A stretch of DNA of 7,929 bases from JACQXX01 sp964639175 (GTDB taxonomy: Bacteria; Acidobacteriota; Blastocatellia; Chloracidobacteriales; Chloracidobacteriaceae), in NCBI GenBank assembly GCA_964639175.1, contig CAZXCE010000394.1:1-7929 (forward strand), read 5' to 3'. The notes beneath the pieces are model-generated. The model was not told the DNA's origin. It ran no database searches and saw only the letters and a list, made by a program, of their open reading frames with translations. A program made the position numbers and the translations under genes. This document shows, in pieces, positions 1 to 6,495 of the stretch. Numbering within the stretch: the stretch's first letter is position 1; every line of letters starts with the position of its first letter.

Positions 1-73
1 AGAAAATGACGCGACCCGGCTGAAGTTCATACTGGCTGATGCTGCCTGAAGATTTCTGCAGCGCGCGGTTTAG
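1..73 (-). other. MG8 tail of the A2M protein continuing in frame after the TAA stop
   Basis: Directly after the TAA at 74-76, the same frame stays open to the window edge and reads LNRALQKSSG, SISQYELQ, PGRVIF. In A2M homologues the MG8 strand 'GLPPG..VDRE' is usually followed by a short helix and then a 'ISRYE...(R)VI(F)YL'-like pair of strands, which is what this stretch resembles. So the stop appears to replace one residue in the middle of the domain rather than end the protein. A change from a sense codon such as GAA to TAA would need one base. The rest of the domain lies outside the window. Confidence 0.65.
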
Positions 74-3000
74 TTACTCCCGGTCAACAATGGCACCTGG
101 TGGTAACCCGATTTCCGCCAGATACATACCGTGATGATAGGCATCAGGTGAAAACTGGCGGAAGATATCCACCGCACAGGTAATCGGCGTGCTGGTTGGG
201 GCATTGGCCTGGCTCAATCCAACTTTCAAGGTCAACTTGCCGCAAGTGGCCGAGTGTTGAGTCAGGGCTGATTTGGCAGACGCCCACGAGAGAAAATAAG
301 GAGCGGTGATCTGCATTGTGAGTGGAAGCTGCCCGCCGATTTGTTGGAGTTCGATGGTGTTGTGTTCAGCCGTCAATTTTTCAGCCAGGTTGATGGCAAT
401 CGGCTGGTCATCTCTGGCTGACACGTCAAACTCGTTCACTGGTTCGCCGTTGACCAGGACTTTGATTCTGGTTTCAGTTGTCTGGTGCGAACCAAATGCG
501 GTTTGCAGGGCCCTGAGCGTTTGGGCCGTGGCGTAGGTTGAATACCAGCCTCCGTAAAAATCTTTATTCTCAAGTAGATACAACCAGCCTTTTCCGATCA
601 GTTCAGAACTTGCTTCGGTTTTCCCAAGCGCCTCAAGCGCCAGAGCCGTGGTTTCAAGCCGTCCAGTTCTTCCATATCCAAAAAACAAGGTTTCTCGTGG
701 ATTGTTCCAAAAGACAGCGGATTCGGTAGGAATCGCCAGGGCTTTCAGCCGTGAAATCGCTTTTTGAGCCAGTGGTTGATTGGAAGTCGCCTGGGCCGCC
801 AGTGCTGTTTGGGCCAGGGTATACGTTTCTTGCGTGGTTTCAACCTGGGTTGAAAGATAGTGTAATGCCTGTCCCACCGAATCAGATGTGTTTGGGAGTT
901 GGGTCAACATTCGAGTGATATAGCCGGTGAGTTGGGGCGAACCAGCCCAGCTTCCATCCGCCTTTTGTTGTCTGAGCAACCAGTGTGCGGCGGTGTGAAG
1001 GACATTTCGATTCACAACCACAAATGGTTGGGCGTCCTGGAGAAATTGCACGACATACGCCGTCAATGCCATATCACGGGAGCTGGTCGAAAAATATCCA
1101 AACCCACCGTCGCTGTGCTGAAACTGGAGCAGGCGTTGATACCCTGTCTGTAGATTCTGCATGGCGACCCCTTTCTGCGGGTGATGCTCGATGTGATTGA
1201 GTTTCAGGTAGTGCAGCAGGAGCAGGTTGGGAATCGTGGTTGAAATCGTCTGTTCGGCACAGCCGTAGGGTTGCTGGAGCATCCCCGTCAGGCAGGTCAG
1301 GACGTGTGAAACGGCATTCGGATAGAGTTTAAGTTCTGTCGTGGATTGGGTTTTCCGTGCTGATGCTGGTATCACAACCTCAACCTGAGTTTGCCCAGAA
1401 AAACTCTGGCTGACGGTTTGCAGGATTTCCGGTCCATCAGGTCGAATCGAAAAAGGTTGTTCCACCGCATCGCTGAACTGACTTCCACGGGCGATGACCT
1501 GGATTCGTCCATCTGTGAGCGGTTTTTCAGCCCGAATTTGAAAAAACAGGCGGGTTGATGTGTTGGCTTGAAGCTGGAGTTGTTGATGCGGTTGACCCAC
1601 CAGCGTGACTTCGGGCGGGAGTTTGAGTTCAATGGTGATGGTTTGCGGCACTGACACATAGTTGCGTACCACCACGGGCAGGTGGATCAGGTCGCCTTCA
1701 GTCAACCGGGACGGCAGGTCGGCTTCGACAAAAAACGGCTGGGTTACCTGCACGTCAGTTTGGGTTACAGCCTGACGGCCATCAAGCGTGGTGGCAATCA
1801 CGGCACATTTCCAGGTGGTCATGGCGTCTGCCACAGGAAATTGAACCTGCGCCCGGCCCTGCTGGTCGGTGACCAGTTCCGGGAGCCAGTAGAGCGTCTC
1901 TGGGAAGTCTTTGCGGATTCGTGGCGTTGTCAGCAACTGGCTGGTGTCTGACCGTGCTGGCATCTTTTGACGTGGAAGGTTCGGTCCGGTCTCTCCGGCG
2001 GTTACTGAAATGACTTCTGACGCCGTGCTTGGATCATAAGGTTGAAGCGAGATTTTCTGGCAGACGGGTGTCAGATGACCCGCAATGACTGGAATGCTTG
2101 AGATTGACACTGAGCGATACCCGCCAACCTGGATAGTGAGTGAGTACAACCCCGGTTGAAGGTCCACAAACTGGAATTTACCCTCTGAGTCAGCCCAGGT
2201 TTTAATTCCTTTGTCCCACGAGTTCATCTCAAGTTCAACATAGGCTCCAGCCAGAACCGCTCCCGTTCCATCGGTAAGGATTCCGGCCATCAGGCCAGCT
2301 TTCCGTGGTTGATGGTCACTGAGCCGACGATTTGACTTTGAGTGAAGTTTGACAATTGGAAGGATCGGCTCTTCATATGTGAGCGCTATAAAATCATCAG
2401 CCGTTCCAGGCCGCCGATCTGGTCCACTCGACGAAAACGAAACCACAGCTTTCCGGATGGACATTGTCCCCGCTGGAATCAACGGCCAGTGAAACGACGC
2501 AAGATACTCGGAATGTCCAGGTTGAACGTGGGGAATCTGGAACATGCGATCTGTTTTGATTTCAAACTTTGGTGAAAAGGGGCGTCCCCAGGGATCAGTC
2601 AGATTTTTCGGCCTGCGAGGCAGTTGAAGCGCCTGATTCCATTCAGCACGGTTTCTTGGAAAGTGCTTATGCTGATGGCGATAGATCCGGGCGATGTCAT
2701 CTATGGATCCAGCAAAATCATCGAGTCTTATAATGGATTCAGCCCAAACCGGGAAGTCATCACTGGCGGGGGCATCTGGAGGTTCAAACCGACCATTTGG
2801 CCCACCACTTTTGATGACGACCGAGAAGCAGGCATCGTCATCATATTCTGCCTTCAGATTGTGCCATTCCAGCCGATACGGATGCCCCCACTGGTCGCGC
2901 AAGGCATCGAAATCAACCCCAAGTGTTTTTAATTCGGCTTTGAGTGCGGCAAAGGTGGCCAGAAAGCCATGTTCACGCTGGTCATAATTTTGGATTGCCT

Positions 3001-5440
3001 GGTTGATTTTGACCCCGACAGCCCGGAATGGATTTCCTAACGGAAAGCGAACCACGATGTCGTCCTGGGTTGAAAACTTCGAATCCGGCCCGGCGGAGTA
3101 AAATTCAATTTGTGGCAATCCGACCGCGTTTGGGAAAACACGAATCTGATACTGATTCTCCCAGGGGTCGAGGCGGTTTTTGAGAGGGAAGAGTTGTTCC
3201 ACTTCCTCAAGCGTTTGCGGAACAGGGTGATCTCTTTCTGAAAGTAAAGACTCAAAGTTGGAGAGGTAGAATCTCACTTTTTCATCGGGTTGCGTCAAGC
3301 CTGGACCATTTGATTCCAACGGATGTGTACTTCCACTAAACCGATAGAGCATTTCGGCTACGGTTTGGAGTTCTTCTGGGATAGGCTGTGACGGATCGAG
3401 GTTCAAAAGATCAGTTTGGGTGTATCCACCTAATGAATCCAGGATCAATGGCGGTGGAGCGTAGGCATAACATCCAACCGTGTATCCGTACCATCCCTGC
3501 CTGTAGCTGACCTGTTGTTGAACATAGGCACTTTCCACGGCCCGATCTGTAACGGCAAGTCCCAGGGTTCCTTCAACTGGATTTCCTTTCTCATCAGTGA
3601 TTTGCATCGAAACTGATGCTTGCTCGCCAGGGCGAAGCGTCGTTTGAGCGGCAGTGGCTTTGACGTTTAATAGACGCGGCCTGGGATAGACCACCGTGAT
3701 CCAGTCGGATTCTCTGATGGACTGGCCTGTGAGCATCTGATTGGAAAGAAACGCGACCAGCATCAATTCACCTTCGAATTCCGGCTGAGACGGAAGGTTG
3801 AAGGTGGCTTTTCCGGCTGAGAGTGAAATTTGATGCGTTGAGAGAATTCTATTTTGGCACAACAGCGAAACTGTTACCTGAGCCTGGGGCAGAATTGATG
3901 TCACTGTCAGGGAAATTGGCTCATCCTGGCGATAAATGGTTTTATCTGGCGATAGTTGAATGGTCGGATACGTATCGGCTGTCAAAAATCCAGTGGTGAC
4001 ACTTGTCTGGTGCCGGGCATCAGTGGCTATTAACTTGAGCTTGATTTGTTCTGGATCCAGGTTGTGTGGCACTTGAGATAGGGTAACCCGAGTGACCCCA
4101 AAGCGATTGGTGTGAACCGTTTTCAGTGGTATTTCAAATTCGGCATCATCGATCCAGGAGGAACTTGTAAACCCGTCTTTAAAATACATAAGCTGACTGA
4201 TTTTCACTTCACAGGCGACTGGTTGTCCATCCGCAGTGGTCGTGGAGATATAGAACTGAAGTGGCTGATTGAGAAGGGTGATGTGATTGATAAGTGATTG
4301 AGGGATGAAATACACATGAATTGGATCGTGACTGATGCGGATGACAAATTTTGAACTCCGGTTTTCGCCTGACACCAAATCAGTGACTTCGGCAAGGAAC
4401 TCAACGTCCTGAAATCTTTCTCGGGAATCCCGAAACTGAAAATGCAGATCGGAAAGATCAATCCGTACTGGACTTGTGCCATTTGCATCGAGCGAGCCCT
4501 GCGCCACAATTGGATTATCCGGCCAGGTGAGAACATCTCCATAATAATTTGAGGAAACCGGGTTGATCTTTGAAATGCGGTATTGCCCGCCACTGACTGG
4601 TTTCCCGTGGAGAAAAATTGATTTCAATTCAACGGTTGCATCCTGGCCTGAAAGATAAAATGTTCGATCCAGACGGGTTTCGACAGTAAATTTTGGTAAG
4701 TCATAGCGGCTCACTTTGACCGTTGGCCAGGAAAAATCAAGGCTCTCATCGCCGATTTGGAGCCGTTCGGACTTGATTTGGATTTCATAATCACCCAATG
4801 GTGCCGCTGCTGGAATTTCCCAATCAAACGCAATAATTCCATTGGCCGAAGCCGTGAGTGCGTGCTCTGCCACCTGTTCCTGCTTGGGGTTTGTAATAAC
4901 CAGTGTTACTTTCTCATTGGGCAACGCGTGATTGGTGAGATCAAAAAGTTGAGCCCGGACGTGCATTGTCTGGCCAGGCTGGTACAGTGGTTTATCGGTG
5001 TGCAGCAAAAATTGGGCTGGGGTCTCAACCGATATATTGAAGGTCGTTTTGGTTTGATACAACCCATCGTCAGCTTCCAGGTCCAGTTGGGAATCATAGT
5101 CAATTGACTTTTCAAATCGAAAGGTCAGCATTGCGAGTCCATTTTGATCAGAAATTGCTTCCTGGCGGAGTTGACGCTCAATCGAGCCGTCAGGTGTGTC
5201 TTTCTGATATTGAATTGTTCCTGAAATGCGTACTCCGGCGATGGGTGCCAACGTGGTTGGATTGACAACTTTAACGGGTAAATGAAAGTCAGTGCCGGTG
5301 CAGGCTGTATCCGGGCTTATGAATGAGATGACAAACGGTTCCGGGTCAGGCCGGGTAAGTTCAATGGACCCCCCTGGAACTGATTGCTGTTTTGAAGATG
5401 AACCCGATAGGAAATTTCCTGCAAGAACGGTTTTTTCCAT
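74..5440 (-). CDS. Alpha-2-macroglobulin family protein, main open frame (thioester protease trap)
   Basis: Bacterial A2M homologues are thought to trap attacking proteases: cleavage of a bait segment exposes a Cys-Gln thioester that bonds to the attacker. This 1788-residue frame shows, in order: an MG-like domain (about 30-140); MG2 with hallmark TDKPLYQPGQ (148-157); MG3 starting at YDLPKF (246-251); MG4 (about 373-490); MG5 (about 491-590); the first half of the bait domain ending LGLAVTDRAV (626-635); a bait-position insertion (about 640-1178); the A2M core starting FPETLYW (1179-1185); MG7 (about 1239-1340); the thioester domain with PYGCAEQ (1391-1397); and MG8 from about 1713. The motif is CxEQ with Ala where Gly is commonest, and Cys1394 and Gln1397 are both present. 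The ATG at 5440 gives no signal peptide and has only a weak AGGGG upstream, so the true start is probably the one at 5757 in the other frame. It stops at LPPGAIVDRE, inside MG8. The family call is very sure; the ends are not. Confidence 0.93.
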   Translation of the reverse strand: MEKTVLAGNFLSGSSSKQQSVPGGSIELTRPDPEPFVISFISPDTACTGTDFHLPVKVVNPTTLAPIAGVRISGTIQYQKDTPDGSIERQLRQEAISDQNGLAMLTFRFEKSIDYDSQLDLEADDGLYQTKTTFNISVETPAQFLLHTDKPLYQPGQTMHVRAQLFDLTNHALPNEKVTLVITNPKQEQVAEHALTASANGIIAFDWEIPAAAPLGDYEIQIKSERLQIGDESLDFSWPTVKVSRYDLPKFTVETRLDRTFYLSGQDATVELKSIFLHGKPVSGGQYRISKINPVSSNYYGDVLTWPDNPIVAQGSLDANGTSPVRIDLSDLHFQFRDSRERFQDVEFLAEVTDLVSGENRSSKFVIRISHDPIHVYFIPQSLINHITLLNQPLQFYISTTTADGQPVACEVKISQLMYFKDGFTSSSWIDDAEFEIPLKTVHTNRFGVTRVTLSQVPHNLDPEQIKLKLIATDARHQTSVTTGFLTADTYPTIQLSPDKTIYRQDEPISLTVTSILPQAQVTVSLLCQNRILSTHQISLSAGKATFNLPSQPEFEGELMLVAFLSNQMLTGQSIRESDWITVVYPRPRLLNVKATAAQTTLRPGEQASVSMQITDEKGNPVEGTLGLAVTDRAVESAYVQQQVSYRQGWYGYTVGCYAYAPPPLILDSLGGYTQTDLLNLDPSQPIPEELQTVAEMLYRFSGSTHPLESNGPGLTQPDEKVRFYLSNFESLLSERDHPVPQTLEEVEQLFPLKNRLDPWENQYQIRVFPNAVGLPQIEFYSAGPDSKFSTQDDIVVRFPLGNPFRAVGVKINQAIQNYDQREHGFLATFAALKAELKTLGVDFDALRDQWGHPYRLEWHNLKAEYDDDACFSVVIKSGGPNGRFEPPDAPASDDFPVWAESIIRLDDFAGSIDDIARIYRHQHKHFPRNRAEWNQALQLPRRPKNLTDPWGRPFSPKFEIKTDRMFQIPHVQPGHSEYLASFHWPLIPAGTMSIRKAVVSFSSSGPDRRPGTADDFIALTYEEPILPIVKLHSKSNRRLSDHQPRKAGLMAGILTDGTGAVLAGAYVELEMNSWDKGIKTWADSEGKFQFVDLQPGLYSLTIQVGGYRSVSISSIPVIAGHLTPVCQKISLQPYDPSTASEVISVTAGETGPNLPRQKMPARSDTSQLLTTPRIRKDFPETLYWLPELVTDQQGRAQVQFPVADAMTTWKCAVIATTLDGRQAVTQTDVQVTQPFFVEADLPSRLTEGDLIHLPVVVRNYVSVPQTITIELKLPPEVTLVGQPHQQLQLQANTSTRLFFQIRAEKPLTDGRIQVIARGSQFSDAVEQPFSIRPDGPEILQTVSQSFSGQTQVEVVIPASARKTQSTTELKLYPNAVSHVLTCLTGMLQQPYGCAEQTISTTIPNLLLLHYLKLNHIEHHPQKGVAMQNLQTGYQRLLQFQHSDGGFGYFSTSSRDMALTAYVVQFLQDAQPFVVVNRNVLHTAAHWLLRQQKADGSWAGSPQLTGYITRMLTQLPNTSDSVGQALHYLSTQVETTQETYTLAQTALAAQATSNQPLAQKAISRLKALAIPTESAVFWNNPRETLFFGYGRTGRLETTALALEALGKTEASSELIGKGWLYLLENKDFYGGWYSTYATAQTLRALQTAFGSHQTTETRIKVLVNGEPVNEFDVSARDDQPIAINLAEKLTAEHNTIELQQIGGQLPLTMQITAPYFLSWASAKSALTQHSATCGKLTLKVGLSQANAPTSTPITCAVDIFRQFSPDAYHHGMYLAEIGLPPGAIVDRE
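1250..1270 (-). other. Thioester motif (PYGCAEQ) of the A2M protein
   Basis: The codons read P-Y-G-C-A-E-Q. In thioester-containing A2M and complement proteins, Cys and Gln of a CxEQ motif form the internal thioester. Both are present, with Ala in the variable position. The surrounding LTGMLQQPYG and TISTTIPNLLLLHYL segments are typical of the start of the alpha-helical thioester domain. The active chemistry is therefore probably retained in the coding sequence, whatever the status of the two gene ends. Confidence 0.85.
2039..2299 (-). other. Carboxypeptidase-regulatory-like domain within the A2M protein
   Basis: Residues about 1048-1134 of the main frame show the signature of this seven-stranded beta-sandwich: a first strand and turn AGILTDGTGAVLAGAYVEL, then WADSEGKFQFVDLQPGLYSL and a closing strand VGGYRSVSISSIPVIAG. 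Such domains sit at the N-terminus of TonB-linked outer membrane proteins and in many secreted proteins of Acidobacteriota and Bacteroidota, usually as a structural or adhesion module. Here it comes after the three GspG-like modules and before the conserved FPETLYW segment, so it also falls in the position of the bait insertion. Its role in this protein is unknown. Confidence 0.7.
2378..3382 (-). repeat. Three tandem GspG-like (pseudopilin C-terminal) modules in the A2M bait region
   Basis: At protein level, residues about 687-1021 of the main A2M frame hold three diverged copies of one module. Each has a lead helix, a D-x-W-x-x-x-[YF] turn and a glycine-rich 'SxGP' end. Copy 1 (3047-3382) has DPWENQY and SAGPDSKFSTQDDI. 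Copy 2 (2786-3034) has DQWGHPY and SGGPNGRF. Copy 3 (2378-2749) has DPWGRPF and SSGPDRRPGTADDF. The type II secretion major pseudopilin GspG has a comparable layout: helix, 'DPWGNPYxY', then an acidic loop that in GspG binds calcium. The N-terminal pilin helix and prepilin cleavage site are absent here, so these are borrowed or convergent modules, not a pilin gene. Copy 2 has lost most of the acidic loop. Confidence 0.6.
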
Positions 5441-5757
5441 TTGAACCCCTGGGCTGGCAACTGGTCCTGGTCAAATTCATAGAAGAGTTTCTGCGGTCCC
5501 GGTTTGAGTTCAACGAGTTGTGTGGAGACCGGCTGGGCGTGATTATTTTCGTCGTCGAGTTCATAGAAAATCTCGATGGTCAACGGTTCCGCCGAATGAT
5601 TTACCGCCATTACCGAAAACTTCGAAAGGTTTTGCTCACGATAAAATCTGGCAGAATAGTTTTGGATTTCAAAGAGTGGTTTCGGTGATTGGGCCAATAC
5701 GGGCACAAACACTCCAAGACAGACCACGACCAGCAGGTTTGCGAGAAACTTCGGCAT
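5317..5757 (-). CDS. N-terminal piece of the A2M protein: signal peptide plus first beta-sandwich domain
   Basis: This 146-residue frame begins MPKFLANLLVVVCLGVFVPV, a typical export signal: short basic start, hydrophobic core, probable signal peptidase I cut after VLA. Cys13 sits in VVVC, which is not a lipobox, so a lipoprotein is unlikely. Residues about 28-125 look like one beta-sandwich domain (LFEIQNYSARFYR, FSVMAVNHSAEPLTIEIFYEL). The start is well supported by AGGAG seven bases upstream. The last stretch after QFQGG (PLNLPGLTRNRLSSHS) reads as out-of-frame sequence, while the other frame at the same point reads SIELTRPDPEPF and leads into the macroglobulin domains. The two frames overlap by 124 bases. 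I infer that this is not an independent gene but the 5' end of the A2M gene. An alternative is a separate small secreted protein, which I consider less likely. Confidence 0.75.
   Translation of the reverse strand: MPKFLANLLVVVCLGVFVPVLAQSPKPLFEIQNYSARFYREQNLSKFSVMAVNHSAEPLTIEIFYELDDENNHAQPVSTQLVELKPGPQKLFYEFDQDQLPAQGFKWKKPFLQEISYRVHLQNSNQFQGGPLNLPGLTRNRLSSHS
5368..5374 (-). other. G GGG GGT slippery heptamer at the frame switch
   Basis: Read on the minus strand in the signal-peptide frame, the codons are CAG GGG GGT, so the last G of CAG plus the next two codons make G GGG GGT. This fits the X XXY YYZ pattern used in -1 ribosomal frameshifting. A -1 slip here gives QFQGG-SIELTRP and joins the signal-peptide frame to the macroglobulin frame without a gap. 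A single extra G in the run (seven instead of six) would do the same at DNA level. Downstream only a short possible 4-bp CCGG/CCGG stem (5341-5354) is visible, about 13 bases away, and I see no strong upstream Shine-Dalgarno stimulator. Mutation or a homopolymer sequencing error is therefore at least as likely as programmed recoding. Confidence 0.45.
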
Positions 5758-5764
5758 ACCGGTT

Positions 5765-5769
5765 CTCCT
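5765..5769 (-). promoter_or_regulatory. Ribosome binding site for the signal-peptide start of the A2M gene
   Basis: AGGAG on the minus strand, seven bases before the ATG at 5757. This is a near-ideal match and spacing. It decides in favour of 5757 over the ATG at 5440 (weak AGGGG, five-base spacing) as the primary start of the A2M gene. Confidence 0.7.
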
Positions 5770-5790
5770 GAAATTGAGTGATCGTTGCGG

Positions 5791-5818
5791 ATAAAAACCG
5801 TTTGGGACACGCTCTCAA
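5791..5818 (-). promoter_or_regulatory. Candidate sigma70-type promoter for the A2M gene
   Basis: On the minus strand TTGAGA (5818-5813, one mismatch to TTGACA), a 16-base spacer and TTTTAT (5796-5791, four of six matches to TATAAT). A start of transcription near 5784 would give a leader of about 27 bases containing the AGGAG site. The match is moderate and housekeeping promoters in this phylum may differ, so this is a guess from pattern only. Confidence 0.35.
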
Positions 5819-5820
5819 GC

Positions 5821-5902
5821 TTGAATTTGGTTGACTCAGGAGCGCAGGCTATTGGGCAGCATACCCTGGCAGGTGCTGTTCTGGCAATGAAGTTGAATTT
5901 GG
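5821..5902. repeat. 10-bp direct repeat TTGAATTTGG in the divergent intergenic region
   Basis: TTGAATTTGG occurs exactly at 5821-5830 and 5893-5902, 72 bases apart start to start. The first copy lies just upstream of the candidate A2M -35 box. It might be a regulator binding site shared by the two divergent genes, or chance in an AT-rich stretch. The rest of 5758-5972 shows no gene and no clear promoter for the plus-strand gene. Confidence 0.3.
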
Positions 5903-5960
5903 ACTGAACCCAACAGGCAAATAGATGGAGAATTAGGATTTGTCAAAACTTGTAGTCAGA

Positions 5961-5966
5961 AAGGGG
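5961..5966 (+). promoter_or_regulatory. Ribosome binding site favouring the ATG start of the small basic protein
   Basis: AAGGGG ends six bases before the ATG at 5973. This favours the ATG over the upstream TTG at 5940, which has GGAG (5927-5930) at nine bases. Both sites are usable, so the choice is a preference rather than a proof. Confidence 0.45.
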
Positions 5967-5972
5967 AATCGA

Positions 5973-6449
5973 ATGAACTGGAAGCCAAAACCTGGGAAAC
6001 CGTATCTGTACGTCAAAGTTGAAAATGGAACCATCACTTGCGCGATTCTGAGGGACTTTGGTGATGGCTCAGGAGGTTTTGATTTAAAAGGGACACAGTT
6101 TGGCCCTGAGCAGTTCCAGGCTTACAGGTATGAATTTGACGGAGAAGGCTGGCGTACAAAGCTGAAAGTGCTGACAGAGATGGGGTTCCTTCCAGTTCAT
6201 GAAGCCCGCCGTCAAAACTTGATTCCCAGGGAGTGGAAACCGCTTCGGAAGGATTTGATGATCAGCTATTACATCATCCAGCTCTCGCGACGGTTTCAGC
6301 AAATCCACAGGTTGATCAAAAGAGGAGATCTGGCTGATTTTCGAACGGCTGACAAAGATCTTCAGATTGAAAAAATCAGGCGATTGCTTCGTGACATTTC
6401 TTATCCTGAAGCAAAGAAATCCCGGCGAAAACAAAAACCGAAAAAGTAA
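5973..6449 (+). CDS. Small basic protein of unknown function
   Basis: I do not recognise this protein. From the ATG at 5973 it has 158 residues. AAGGGG six bases upstream (5961-5966) supports this start. An in-frame TTG at 5940, with GGAG nine bases upstream, would add 11 residues, and a TAG at 5934-5936 closes the frame beyond that. The N-terminal half looks like mixed strands with many aromatics and glycines (YLYVKVENG, FGDGSGGFDL). The C-terminal half looks helical (MISYYIIQLSRRFQQIHRLI, then LQIEKIRRLL) and ends in a very basic tail (KKSRRKQKPKK) that could bind nucleic acid. It has no signal peptide or membrane segment, so it is probably cytoplasmic. It stands alone: divergent from the A2M gene and convergent with the propeller gene, with a terminator just after its stop. 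The reading frame is likely real; the function is unknown. Confidence 0.7.
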   Translation: MNWKPKPGKPYLYVKVENGTITCAILRDFGDGSGGFDLKGTQFGPEQFQAYRYEFDGEGWRTKLKVLTEMGFLPVHEARRQNLIPREWKPLRKDLMISYYIIQLSRRFQQIHRLIKRGDLADFRTADKDLQIEKIRRLLRDISYPEAKKSRRKQKPKK

Positions 6450-6457
6450 AAAAGAAC

Positions 6458-6493
6458 AACCGGCGCGTTCCGTTCGAAGGGAACGCGCCGGTT
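6458..6493. terminator. Strong 14-bp hairpin terminator, probably bidirectional
   Basis: Perfect inverted repeat: AACCGGCGCGTTCC (6458-6471) pairs with GGAACGCGCCGGTT (6480-6493) around the 8-base loop GTTCGAAG. On the minus strand the stem is followed by a T-rich run (GTTCTTTTTTAC, 6446-6457), a good intrinsic terminator for the propeller gene, whose stop is about 110 bases upstream. On the plus strand only TTT follows, so termination of the small gene is weaker by that rule, although the stem starts eight bases after its TAA. It fits a shared terminator between convergent genes. Confidence 0.8.
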
Positions 6494-6495
6494 TC

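Larger units (their letters stand above)
1..5757 (-). pseudogene. Interrupted alpha-2-macroglobulin family gene (whole locus, 3' end off the window)
   Basis: Seen: three pieces that together make one A2M-family protein are separated by a -1 frame offset near 5369-5374 and an in-frame TAA at 74-76. Piece one supplies a ribosome binding site, signal peptide and first beta domain. Piece two supplies the macroglobulin, bait, thioester and most of the last MG8 domain. Piece three is the rest of MG8. Joining piece one to piece two at the G run gives an uninterrupted protein of 1894 residues up to the TAA, with the thioester Cys at about residue 1500. Known: secreted A2M proteins need an export signal and a complete MG8 domain. 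Inferred: this is one ancestral gene. The long intact middle argues that damage is recent, that the sequence has errors, or that one or both sites are recoded. I cannot separate these from one sequence. Confidence 0.6.

Noticed and set aside
74..76. Genome-wide reassignment of TAA
   Set aside because: The two other genes with visible ends (6449 and 6605) both stop at TAA, and no other in-frame TAA interrupts them.
4204..4593. Minus-strand 129-residue frame and other short frames overlapping the A2M body on both strands
   Set aside because: They overlap a strongly supported domain-rich gene, have no start signals and show compositionally odd, domain-free translations.
5438..5440. ATG at 5440 as the true start of the A2M gene
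   Set aside because: It gives no signal peptide for a protein that must be exported, has only a weak AGGGG upstream, and lies inside a frame that has better start signals at 5757. Internal initiation cannot be fully excluded.
5719..5757. Lipoprotein signal at Cys13 of the N-terminal piece
   Set aside because: The residues before Cys are VVV rather than a lipobox, and the hydrophobic core continues after it, so a normal signal peptidase I site is more likely.
5831..5865. TTGACT at 5831 as a -35 box for the plus-strand gene
   Set aside because: No acceptable -10 hexamer lies at 16-18 bases; the nearest (CATACC) is about 23 bases away.
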